Positions 1-5,550 are shown, counted from the stretch's first letter. The stretch is DNA of 6,735 bases from JAXDLH01 sp034666705 (GCA_034666705.1 JAXDLH010000463.1:1-6735); one strand, 5' to 3'. Notes: generated by a model from the letters alone, not told the origin. Translations and numbers: made by a program.

Positions 1-38
1 AGCTCCCGAGCATCTACCGCGTCGCGGAGCTCCGCTAG
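1..38 (+). CDS. 3' end of a gene that starts outside the window (unidentified)
   Basis: Read in frame 3, the first bases give LPSIYRVAELR followed by TAG at 36-38. All eleven codons end in G or C, as expected of coding sequence in this genome; the other two forward frames do not look like this. The tail is too short to assign a family. It would converge on the minus-strand dioxygenase gene, with the large inverted repeat at 65-157 between the two gene ends. This is an inference from codon use only. Confidence 0.4.
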   Translation, partial: LPSIYRVAELR

Positions 39-64
39 CGGGTCAGGTCCTCCGGGCATGCCCT

Positions 65-157
65 TCGTTCGGTAGGGGAGGGGCTTGTCCCCTCCCGCCC
101 GGCGATGGTGGCGCCGGGCGATGCGGCGAGGGACAAGCCCTCGCCCTACCGGAACGA
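65..157. repeat. Nested large inverted repeat between convergent gene ends
   Basis: The left arm (65-94) starts TCGTTCGGTAGGG and the right arm (129-157) ends CCCTACCGGAACGA; they are complementary over about 29 bases with few mismatches and one bulge. A second perfect 9-bp pair, CGCCCGGCG (96-104) with CGCCGGGCG (112-120), closes the centre around a 7-base loop. Each outer arm also contains its own small hairpin: GAGGGG/CCCCTC in the left and GAGGG/CCCTC in the right. Such GC-rich dispersed palindromes are common between genes in Chloroflexota. It may act as a bidirectional terminator or be a copy of a non-autonomous mobile repeat; neither can be decided from one copy. Confidence 0.75.
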
Positions 158-197
158 CGGAACCCACGCAAGGGCTACGATCACGCGAACTGTCGCA

Positions 198-1277
198 CTA
201 GCAGAGGTAGGTGCGGGCAACCTCGTGGCAGAGCGGGGTGCCCCGGAGCGGCTTCATCGTGTACGCCGAGATCGTGTCCCCCATGTCGTACGGCTCCTGG
301 GGGCGGTTCCGTTCCCGTTTGGTATAGCCGCGCCCGGCGCCATGATCCACGCCCTGCGGCGTGAACAGGATGTCCCCCATCTTGGGTCCCGAGGAGAGGT
401 AGCGCATCTCGTCGACGTCGGCATCGCGGTGCACCGGTCCGGAACCGCCGCCCGAGAGGTGCAGCGTCCACGCCAGGTTCTGGCGGTTGTCCAGATATGC
501 CGCGCCGAGGAAGGGCACCGGTGTGGTGCCGAGCTTCTCGATGTCGGCCACGCTGAATTTGACCACCGGCTCGACGCCGTCGATCACTGCGACGTCCAGC
601 GGATAGTAGTCGTAGACGATCGTGCTGATCTCGCCCAGGAAGTCCGAGAAGGCGCCGTTGTACTTCACGCGCACCTCGTACTCCCCCTCTGCCGCGGGTG
701 GCTCGACGAGCTTGGGCCGCTGTAGGCGATCGGGGCTCACGGCCGGCCGGCCCTTGTGGTACACGTGATCGACCATCTCGGTTGGGACCAGGAAGATCTC
801 GGGCACCGACTCATAGATGACGCGCAGCGTCTCTTGCGGCTCGGGCAGCACGACTCGGTACGTCACCCCTTTCGGGATCAGCAGGAAATCGCGATCGTGC
901 ACCTCGATGACGCCAAAGTCGGTCTCGTAGATCATGTCGCCCTGACTGATCAGGTGCAGCTCGTCGGCGTCGCAGTTCCGGAAGAAGTAGGGCATGGTCT
1001 CGCGGCGGCGCGAGAGCCAAAAGGTGAGATCCTCGCTGTAGAGCAGCTTGGCCGGCTCCCCGGCGGCCGAGGTGGCATCGGTCGGGACCAGGGGCGCGGT
1101 CTGAATCAGCCAGTTCTGGTAGTTCCCGGTGACCCGCTGCCACGTCATCGGGTGCTGCGTGCGATAGAGCACCGTATCGGTCCCCCACATCGCCCGCCGG
1201 TTGTAGTGGTGCCGTACGAGGTCGAGATCCTCGCGCGGGCGCAACGTTATCCGCTCATGCTCCGGGGTAGCTACCAT
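198..1277 (-). CDS. Homogentisate 1,2-dioxygenase-like double-cupin protein
   Basis: The protein is 359 residues and resembles the shorter bacterial members of the homogentisate 1,2-dioxygenase family, iron-dependent enzymes that open the ring of homogentisate to maleylacetoacetate in tyrosine and phenylalanine breakdown. Two cupin modules are visible. The N-terminal one runs about 95-155 (NCDADELHLISQGD, then IPKGVTYRV) and lacks the usual second-motif histidine, having Tyr140, so it is probably structural. The C-terminal one (about 265-345) keeps a plausible iron triad: His283 and Glu290 in HRDADVDE, and His312 in QGVDHGAG. The ATG is supported by AGGAGAGG at 1286-1293, eight bases upstream. 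It lies 80 bases downstream of the VOC gene on the same strand and is probably cotranscribed. Substrate is inferred from the family; related cupin dioxygenases acting on other aromatics remain possible. Confidence 0.72.
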   Translation of the reverse strand: MVATPEHERITLRPREDLDLVRHHYNRRAMWGTDTVLYRTQHPMTWQRVTGNYQNWLIQTAPLVPTDATSAAGEPAKLLYSEDLTFWLSRRRETMPYFFRNCDADELHLISQGDMIYETDFGVIEVHDRDFLLIPKGVTYRVVLPEPQETLRVIYESVPEIFLVPTEMVDHVYHKGRPAVSPDRLQRPKLVEPPAAEGEYEVRVKYNGAFSDFLGEISTIVYDYYPLDVAVIDGVEPVVKFSVADIEKLGTTPVPFLGAAYLDNRQNLAWTLHLSGGGSGPVHRDADVDEMRYLSSGPKMGDILFTPQGVDHGAGRGYTKRERNRPQEPYDMGDTISAYTMKPLRGTPLCHEVARTYLC

Positions 1278-1342
1278 GTGATGTACCTCTCCTGCAAACT
1301 CTTCAGGCTCGAGCAGCTCAAGCGCGCCGGGGGCTGGCGCCC

Positions 1343-1371
1343 ATGCTTCGGGTGTGCCTATGCTTCGGGTG
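1343..1371. repeat. 12-bp direct repeat at the VOC stop codon
   Basis: ATGCTTCGGGTG occurs at 1343-1354 and again at 1360-1371, 17 bases apart. The second copy holds the last codons of the VOC gene, with the stop at 1358-1360 just after them on the minus strand; the first copy lies beyond the stop. It looks like a small tandem duplication of the gene's 3' end in the spacer before the dioxygenase gene. Confidence 0.6.
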
Positions 1372-1756
1372 CGATAGAAAGCTCGACGCGGTTCCCCTCA
1401 GGGTCCCGCAACACCATGTTGTAGCCGGCGTCTTCACCATGGTGGCGGAAGCTTTCGATCTCCAGACCCAGACGCTCGACCTCAGCGCGTACCACGTCCG
1501 GCTCACCGGCCCACGCTACCTCGAAGGTGTGATGATCCCACGCCGGCCGCCGCCCGTCCGGCCACTGGTAGAGCCCGACGCGCAGCTCGCCAAGCCGGAG
1601 ATGGCCAATCGTGACCTCGGTCCCGTCGGAGCGGCGCTGGGTGGTCGGCTCGCCCTGCACGGCGGCGGCGCCGAAGAGAGTCTGGTAAAACTGCATCGTC
1701 TCCGGGAGCGCCTCGGTGCTCGCGTTCCAGGACTGCAGTCGGGTCACCTTGAACAT
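1358..1756 (-). CDS. VOC-superfamily (glyoxalase/dioxygenase fold) protein
   Basis: A 132-residue single-unit VOC protein made of two beta-alpha-beta-beta-beta modules. The first module contains MQFYQTLFGA (residues 21-30), the usual helix after the first strand. The second begins WDHHTFEVAW (73-82) and ends with NMVLRDPEGNRVEL (113-126), the hallmark closing motif of the family. His75 or His76 and Glu125 are the likely metal ligands of the second half. A longer in-frame start at 1816 exists, but the ATG at 1754-1756 has AAGGGG six bases upstream and begins the conserved fold, so it is preferred. The gene lies upstream of the homogentisate dioxygenase-like gene, suggesting a role in the same aromatic pathway, for example ring cleavage or isomerisation. 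Function within the superfamily cannot be told from sequence alone. Confidence 0.8.
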   Translation of the reverse strand: MFKVTRLQSWNASTEALPETMQFYQTLFGAAAVQGEPTTQRRSDGTEVTIGHLRLGELRVGLYQWPDGRRPAWDHHTFEVAWAGEPDVVRAEVERLGLEIESFRHHGEDAGYNMVLRDPEGNRVELSIAPEA

Positions 1757-1776
1757 CTGTCCCCTTGCTTTCTCGT

Positions 1777-1801
1777 GGCCCGGCTCGCATCGAGCCGGGC
1801 C
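1777..1801. promoter_or_regulatory. Perfect 25-base palindrome in the divergent intergenic region
   Basis: GGCCCGGCTCG (1777-1787), loop CAT, then CGAGCCGGGCC (1791-1801) forms an uninterrupted 11-bp stem. It sits in the 96-base gap between the VOC gene start (1756, minus) and the solute-binding protein start (1853, plus), ten bases beyond the VOC ribosome-binding site. No T-run follows on either strand, so a classical terminator is unlikely. It could be a dimeric repressor operator serving both genes or a leader hairpin affecting VOC translation. A GATAAT-like -10 for the minus strand lies just outside it at 1808-1813. Confidence 0.6.
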
Positions 1802-1852
1802 CTCGGCATTATCCAACGATCAACCAATGCTACGCGTCGATGGAGGCCATGC

Positions 1853-3601
1853 ATGCTCGGGAATTGCCGCGTCATCGCGCTCCTGCTCACCAGCAGCTTG
1901 CTCGTGGGGGCGTGCAGTTCCGCAAGTCCGCCGATGCCGGATCGCGCGCCGAGTGCGGCGTCAGGCTCGGGAGTTACGTCGTCGCAACCGAGTATACCGA
2001 AGCGGATCGTCGCCGCCATCGCGGGCGATCCCTACACGCTCAGCGCCAAGCTCAATACCTCGGGCCCCGGCAGCAACGTCGCCGGGACCGACGCGCTCGA
2101 GGATCTCGTCAACGCTGGACTGGCGAACATGGATAACCAGAGCCAGTTGCACGCGGTGCTTGCCGATGCAGTGCCCACTATCGAGAACGGCCAGTCGAAG
2201 CTCCTCCCGGATGGCCGCATGGAAACCACCTGGCGCCTCCGCCCGAACACGTTCTGGCACGATGGGGTGCCCTTCACCAGCGACGACCTGCTCTTCACCG
2301 CCCAGGTTTCGCAGAACCCCGAGGTCGGTTGGGAGCACGACGCCGCGTTCGACGCAATCGAGTCGGTGGCCGCGCCGGACAGTCGGACCCTGACGGTAAC
2401 CTGGAAGCGGCCGTTCGTCGAGGCTGATACGCTCTTTTCCCACGCGGTCAGCGGGCGCACGGTGCCGCTGCCCCGGCACCTCCTAGGGCAGGCGTTCGCC
2501 GAGGATCCCGCCAATCTGATGAATCAGCCCTATTGGAGCGAGCAGTTCGTCGGCACCGGGCCCTTCAAGCTGCGCACCTGGGAGCGCGGCAACCACCTCA
2601 TCGTCGACGCGAACGACCAGTACGTACTCGGCCGACCGAAGATCGACGAGGTGGAGGTGAAGATCTTCTCCGACCCGCGCACGCTGACCGCGAGCATCCT
2701 GGCGGGCGCGATCGACCTGACGATGGGTCGCGGGATTTCGTTGGAGCAGGCCGCGCAGATTCGGGACCAGTGGCCAGGGGGCCACATGGACCTCCGGCTG
2801 AACAATGCGATCATTGCTTCTCCGCAATTGCTGGACGCCACGCCCCCCGTGGTGATGAACCTGCAATTTCGTCGCGCGCTGCTCATGGCGCTCGACCGGC
2901 AGCAGATGGTAGATACGTTTCAGTTCGGGCTGACCTCAGTCGCCCACAGTTACCTGAGTACCGAAGACCCCGCCTACCCCGAGATTGCTCCGACGGTGCC
3001 GCACTACGACTATGACCCGCGCCGGGCAATGCAAATGATCGAGGGGCTGGGCTACACCCGAGGGGCGGACGGCCTGTACCATGACGCGAGCGGCCAGCCC
3101 ATTACCCTCGAGGTCCGGGTCAGTGCGGGCAATGACGTCACCGAGAAGAGCACGTTGGCGGTGGCCGACGCCTGGCGCCAGGTCGGAGTCGCGGCTGATG
3201 CGAGAATCGACCCAGCGCAGCGCTCACGGGATCGCGAGTACGCCGCCACCTTCCCCTCGTTCTTCGTCCAGCAGAATCCGAATGACCCGGCGCGCCTCAA
3301 TCGGCTGAGCAGCGCGCAGGTCCCGACCGCGGCGAATCGGTTCATTGGCGCCAATACCCCGCGGTACGCCAATTCCGACTTTGACGCTCTGCTGCAGCGC
3401 TACGGAACGACGATTCCGCTGCCGGCGCGGCGGCAAGTACTGGGCCAGATCGTGGACCAGATCGCCGACCAGGTGATCCAGCTTGGCCTCTTCTACATCA
3501 GCGAGCCGACCCTGATCGCCAACCGGGTGCTCAACGCCACAGCGCGACCGCCCGCCTCGACGCAGGCCTGGAACGCGGTTGAATGGGATGTGAAACAGTA
3601 A
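1853..3601 (+). CDS. Family 5 (peptide/nickel-type) ABC transporter substrate-binding lipoprotein
   Basis: This 582-residue extracytoplasmic binding protein would capture peptides or another small solute for an ABC importer. A lipoprotein signal is clear: hydrophobic core at residues 7-20, lipobox LVGA before Cys21, then a Ser/Pro/Ala-rich linker to about residue 50. The family signature lies at 127-145, TWRLRPNTFWHDGVPFTSDD, and the rest reads as a full-length SBP_bac_5 domain. The open frame runs back to 1343, but the upstream part is antisense to the VOC gene; the ATG at 1853 has TGGAGG at 1841-1846 and directly begins the signal peptide. No permease or ATPase gene adjoins it, as the next gene is the convergent transporter, so it is an orphan binding protein. 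The ligand cannot be predicted from the sequence. Confidence 0.9.
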   Translation: MLGNCRVIALLLTSSLLVGACSSASPPMPDRAPSAASGSGVTSSQPSIPKRIVAAIAGDPYTLSAKLNTSGPGSNVAGTDALEDLVNAGLANMDNQSQLHAVLADAVPTIENGQSKLLPDGRMETTWRLRPNTFWHDGVPFTSDDLLFTAQVSQNPEVGWEHDAAFDAIESVAAPDSRTLTVTWKRPFVEADTLFSHAVSGRTVPLPRHLLGQAFAEDPANLMNQPYWSEQFVGTGPFKLRTWERGNHLIVDANDQYVLGRPKIDEVEVKIFSDPRTLTASILAGAIDLTMGRGISLEQAAQIRDQWPGGHMDLRLNNAIIASPQLLDATPPVVMNLQFRRALLMALDRQQMVDTFQFGLTSVAHSYLSTEDPAYPEIAPTVPHYDYDPRRAMQMIEGLGYTRGADGLYHDASGQPITLEVRVSAGNDVTEKSTLAVADAWRQVGVAADARIDPAQRSRDREYAATFPSFFVQQNPNDPARLNRLSSAQVPTAANRFIGANTPRYANSDFDALLQRYGTTIPLPARRQVLGQIVDQIADQVIQLGLFYISEPTLIANRVLNATARPPASTQAWNAVEWDVKQ

Positions 3602-3630
3602 GCGTACCCCGTAAGCACCTCAATGGAGAC

Positions 3631-3682
3631 GCGATCGCCGAGGCGAATGCCCCTGCGGTCGCAGGATCCGGGCTCAGTGCCC
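3631..3682. terminator. Weak hairpins between convergent genes
   Basis: GCGATCGC (3631-3638) can pair with GCGGTCGC (3655-3662), 8 bp with one G-U pair and a 16-base loop, in the 72-base gap between the ends of the solute-binding protein and GDT1 genes. A second small hairpin, GGGC/GCCC at 3670-3682, covers the GDT1 stop codon. Neither has a T-run, so a termination role is only plausible. Confidence 0.25.
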
Positions 3683-4249
3683 GACTATGCTGATCACCGC
3701 CGCCGCAATCGCCCACACGCCAAAGGCGAAGAAGATCGCGGCGGCGACCAGTTTGATCGCGCGCTGGGGCAAGCGCCGCCCCGCCACGACTCCGACGGCG
3801 ATCGCCATGCCGTCGGCGACGGTCATCCCGAGCGTCGAGCCCAGCCACACTGGCGTGAAGCTCTGGTACTGACTGGCCAACGTGATCGTCGTGAGCATCG
3901 TTTTATCGCCGAGCTCCGCGATAAAGAACGCAATGGCAACAGTGAGGAACGGGCCAAAGCGGCTCGGTTTCTCCATCTTGTCGTCGAGCGAATCGCCCCG
4001 AATGGTCCACGCCGCAAAGGCGATGAAGGCGAGCCCGGCGCCGAGTTGAATCCACTGCGTGGGCAGAGCGAGTCCCAGCACCTCGCCGATTGCTACCGAG
4101 AAGAGATGCACGATCAGCGTAGCGACCAATACACCGGCCAGCGTGACCCAGGCGGAATAGCGGGTGGCGAATGCGAGCGCGACGAGTTGCGTCTTGTCAC
4201 CCATCTCGGCGAGCGTGATCAGCAGGAACGAGGCAATGAATGCGGACAT
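3674..4249 (-). CDS. GDT1/UPF0016-family Mn2+ (or Ca2+) transporter, riboswitch controlled
   Basis: The 191-residue membrane protein has the two inverted halves that define the GDT1/TMEM165 (UPF0016) family. Each carries the E-x-G-D-K-T signature in its first helix: EMGDKT at residues 15-20 and ELGDKT at 112-117, whose acidic side chains bind the cation. About six transmembrane segments are visible, with a short charged loop (84-97) between halves. Bacterial relatives export Mn2+ and protect against manganese excess; some family members move Ca2+. The start has AAAAGGAGG at 4257-4265, seven bases away. A yybP-ykoY manganese riboswitch and terminator in the leader make Mn2+ the most likely substrate. 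The length is normal and both motifs are intact. Divergent from it is the FTR1-N-like gene. Confidence 0.93.
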   Translation of the reverse strand: MSAFIASFLLITLAEMGDKTQLVALAFATRYSAWVTLAGVLVATLIVHLFSVAIGEVLGLALPTQWIQLGAGLAFIAFAAWTIRGDSLDDKMEKPSRFGPFLTVAIAFFIAELGDKTMLTTITLASQYQSFTPVWLGSTLGMTVADGMAIAVGVVAGRRLPQRAIKLVAAAIFFAFGVWAIAAAVISIVGH

Positions 4250-4293
4250 AACGGCGCCTCCTTTTCGGATGGCGTCGCAGGTCGGTGGGTAAC

Positions 4294-4349
4294 AAAAAGA
4301 CCCCCGACCCGCCCTCTCCCAATTGTGTAGAGAGGCCGGGCCGAAGGTC
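4294..4349 (-). terminator. Riboswitch-controlled intrinsic terminator before the GDT1 gene
   Basis: On the minus strand CCCGGCCTCTC pairs with GAGAGGGCGGG (one mismatch, 11-base loop). The helix can extend outward through CG/CG to GACC/GGTC, and TTTTT (4294-4298) follows at once. The outer GACC strand and adjoining bases (4341-4349) are also the 3' side of the aptamer's closing helix, so aptamer and full terminator exclude each other. The expected logic is Mn2+ bound, terminator broken, gene on, as known for this riboswitch class. Confidence 0.8.
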
Positions 4350-4445
4350 TGGCTGGACTAGCGAGGGCTAGTCGACGGGGCCAGGGTTATCCCCAGCATG
4401 TTGACCCCGTCACGGCGCGAGCGCCGGCAGTTACTCCCCTTCGGG
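4341..4445 (-). ncRNA. yybP-ykoY manganese riboswitch aptamer
   Basis: The minus strand reads CCGAAGGGGAGTAAC at the 5' end and CAGCCAGACCTTCGG at the 3' end, matching the family's conserved GGGGAGUA and AGACC blocks, and the ends pair as CCGAAGG/CCTTCGG (P1). Between them are a hairpin CGGCGC/GCGCCG (4413-4426), a long arm closed by GACGGGG/CCCCGTC (4405-4411 with 4374-4380) that contains the conserved TCAACAT-like segment, and a 7-bp hairpin GACTAGC/GCTAGTC (4356-4373). This order of helices is that of the known Mn2+-sensing aptamer. The usual GUAGC is GUAAC here. Confidence 0.92.
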
Positions 4446-4457
4446 ACGTGACCCTCT

Positions 4458-4466
4458 AGTGTAGCA
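4458..4466 (-). promoter_or_regulatory. Extended -10 promoter for the riboswitch-GDT1 transcript
   Basis: TGCTACACT on the minus strand fits an extended -10 element (TGn followed by TACACT). No good -35 is seen 17 bases upstream. Transcription would begin near 4451, a few bases before the aptamer's first helix, which is the expected spacing. Confidence 0.5.
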
Positions 4467-4500
4467 AATCTACGATGCCGTTCGCGCACTCAGATTCGAC

Positions 4501-4514
4501 TTAGCCTTTTCTAA
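4501..4514. promoter_or_regulatory. Possible DtxR/IdeR/MntR-type operator half
   Basis: TTAGCCTTTTCTAA has TTAG/CTAA ends and matches 11 of 14 positions with the right-hand part of the classical DtxR/IdeR site (TTAGCCTAACCTAA); the left five bases match poorly. It lies between two divergent metal-related genes and just upstream of the plus-strand -10 element. The match is imperfect and could be chance in an AT-richer promoter region. Confidence 0.25.
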
Positions 4515-4531
4515 TACTGAACAGAAGCATG

Positions 4532-4540
4532 TGCTAATAT
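4532..4540 (+). promoter_or_regulatory. Extended -10 promoter for the FTR1-N-like gene
   Basis: TGCTAATAT is a good extended -10 element (TGn plus TAATAT). A start near 4547 would give a leader of about 25 bases with the ribosome-binding site GAGGAGG at 4554-4560. No convincing -35 is present at the matching distance. Confidence 0.5.
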
Positions 4541-4571
4541 TCGCCCATCCTTTGAGGAGGCTGGCACCACT

Positions 4572-4979
4572 ATGGGGCACGACCGCCGCTACTCCTTGCC
4601 GCGTACCTCACTCGCTGCGCTGCTGCTCGCTACGCTTGGCTGGGTGCTGATTCTGATGACGATGACGATCAATGCGGAGGCACGCCCGAGCCAAGCGCAG
4701 GTGGCCACGGATACTGCACGCCTCGAGGGCCTTCGCCAGCAGGTGGAGCAGGCCGCGGTTGCAGGCGACTGGGATCAAGCGCGCAGCACCTGGCGTGAGT
4801 TTCAACTGACGTGGCTGGACGTCGAGGATGGATTCCGCGACGTCTCCATCGACGGCTATACGCGGATCGAGACGGCGATGCTGTTTGTCAGCGACGCGCT
4901 CAAGCCCGACGCGCCGGACCTCGATGTAGTGCGCAGTACCCTCGGCGCGGTCGGCGCGGAGCTGGCGCCCTTCTTATAG
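4572..4979 (+). CDS. Standalone FTR1-type N-terminal (extracytoplasmic) domain protein, putative iron-related
   Basis: The 135-residue protein has a single hydrophobic segment (about 13-36, ending AEA) that is a signal peptide or membrane anchor, then a mostly helical domain. Residues 50-135 resemble the periplasmic N-terminal region of FTR1/EfeU-type iron permeases: LEGLRQQVEQAAVAGDWDQA, then WLDVEDGFRDVS (81-92) and YTRIETAM (96-103). Family members follow this with a seven-helix permease carrying REGLE motifs; here the frame stops at TAG (4977-4979) and no permease is found downstream in any frame. It is therefore either a real one-domain protein, perhaps a partner of an iron transporter elsewhere, or a relic. 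The start has GAGGAGG eleven bases upstream, slightly distant. The Mn2+ transporter gene is divergent from it. The match is by recognised motif pattern, not by search. Confidence 0.6.
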   Translation: MGHDRRYSLPRTSLAALLLATLGWVLILMTMTINAEARPSQAQVATDTARLEGLRQQVEQAAVAGDWDQARSTWREFQLTWLDVEDGFRDVSIDGYTRIETAMLFVSDALKPDAPDLDVVRSTLGAVGAELAPFL

Positions 4980-5247
4980 TCGCAGATCCCAGTCCTCAGC
5001 GCGACGCCGTGACAAGGCGCTCGCCCATCGCCAGGCGGAGCATGTGGTCGAGCGTGCCATTGAGTGCCGGGCGAGCGATTGCTCGCGGGTGGCAGCTAGC
5101 GGTCTCTCGGAAGACGCCGCGCTGATTCGGGGCGCTCCGGCGACGTGGCGCTCTGACAGCTTGCGACCAAAGTCCGAAGGGTCCGGGACCCTGGGCCGGC
5201 CGAAGTCTCGACCTTCGCCCGGTGTGGTGGCGCAGTCCTGTTCAGTA

Positions 5248-5276
5248 GATTTCATATGCAGCTGCATGCGATTTCA
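5248..5276. promoter_or_regulatory. Operator-like array: direct repeats flanking a palindrome
   Basis: GATTTCA occurs at 5248-5254 and 5270-5276, 22 bases apart (about two helical turns), on either side of the perfect 12-bp palindrome ATGCAGCTGCAT (5256-5267). It lies 41 bases before the small His/Asp-rich gene in an AT-richer dip, the position of a promoter or operator. The binding protein is unknown. Confidence 0.4.
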
Positions 5277-5280
5277 GCGA

Positions 5281-5302
5281 AGGCCACGACAGCCAGTGGC
5301 CT
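5281..5302 (+). promoter_or_regulatory. 5' UTR hairpin just before a ribosome-binding site
   Basis: AGGCCAC (5281-5287) pairs perfectly with GTGGCCT (5296-5302) around an 8-base loop. The stem ends four bases before the GGAGAG ribosome-binding site at 5306-5311, so it could stabilise the message or affect translation of the small secreted protein. Confidence 0.45.
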
Positions 5303-5316
5303 CATGGAGAGTCACG

Positions 5317-5550
5317 ATGCACAAGGTCCGACTCCTATCCATTCTTTCCGCCGGTGTGCTGGCCGTCTCCGTGTTTGGCGGGGTCAGCCAGGCGGCCTCG
5401 CCGGTCGCAGACGATCAGGTCATCGTTATGGACCGGCATGGCGCAGACGATCCGGCCGGCGACGACCGGGGCGGCCGTGCGGTCCATCGCCACGGCGCCG
5501 ACGACGCAGCGGGTCACGACGCAGGCGACGACCGGGGTGGACGGCGCTAG
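5317..5550 (+). CDS. Small secreted His/Asp-rich repeat protein (function unknown)
   Basis: A 77-residue precursor whose ATG has GGAGAG five bases upstream. Residues 1-26 form a standard Sec signal peptide (HKVR, hydrophobic core 6-23, VSQA cleavage site). The mature part of about 50 residues has no hydrophobic core after residue 38 and consists of two imperfect repeats: RHGADDPAGDDRGGR (40-54) and RHGADDAAGHDAGDDRGGR (58-76). Four histidines and a dozen aspartates make it a plausible weak binder of divalent metals, like other His/Asp-rich secreted peptides, but no known family is recognised. The repeat is also visible in DNA (GGCGACGACCGGGG occurs twice), so it arose by recent duplication. 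The frame is open further back to 5044, but the signal peptide and ribosome-binding site fix this start. A strong terminator follows. Neighbours suggest an envelope metal role; this is inference. Confidence 0.72.
   Translation: MHKVRLLSILSAGVLAVSVFGGVSQAASPVADDQVIVMDRHGADDPAGDDRGGRAVHRHGADDAAGHDAGDDRGGRR

Larger units (their letters stand above)
4980..5316. other. Gene-free, structured spacer with coding-like reverse frames
   Basis: No convincing gene starts here. Small helices are frequent: GCGAGC/GCTCGC (5071-5086), GGGTC/GACCC (about 5179-5191), CGAAG/CTTCG (5201-5217), and AGGCCAC/GTGGCCT (5281-5302). On the minus strand one open frame ending at TGA (4996-4998) finishes with GTLDHMLRLAMGERLVTASR in codons typical of this genome. 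The frame shifted by one base reads well further upstream (about 5150-5245). That pattern fits a decayed, frameshifted gene remnant or a conserved structured RNA, but no family is recognised. Confidence 0.4.

Noticed and set aside
105..1424. Two long plus-strand open frames opposite the dioxygenase gene
   Set aside because: They are antisense shadows produced by high GC content; residues look unnatural and no ribosome-binding site supports them.
1777..1801. Intrinsic terminator
   Set aside because: The stem is strong but neither strand carries a following T-run, and it lies between divergent gene starts rather than at a gene end.
1343..1852. In-frame N-terminal extension of the solute-binding protein by 170 residues
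   Set aside because: It is antisense to the VOC gene, whose fold motifs are clear, and the real start at 1853 has a ribosome-binding site and begins a lipoprotein signal peptide.
3623..4330. 235-residue plus-strand open frame opposite the GDT1 gene
   Set aside because: The reverse strand encodes an unmistakable GDT1 protein with both EXGDKT motifs and a riboswitch; the plus frame is an Arg/Asp/Glu-rich shadow.
5270..5312. Resemblance to a c-di-GMP (GEMM) riboswitch end (CAGCCAGTGGCC near a ribosome-binding site)
   Set aside because: The required upstream helix and conserved joining sequences are absent; the similarity is limited to a short block inside a simple hairpin.
4980..5316. A frameshifted FTR1 permease body downstream of the N-domain gene
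   Set aside because: No REGLE motif or run of hydrophobic helices is found in any forward frame of this stretch.
5317..5550. CRISPR-like or satellite repeat
   Set aside because: There are only two imperfect units inside a signal-peptide-bearing open frame with protein-level repeat structure.
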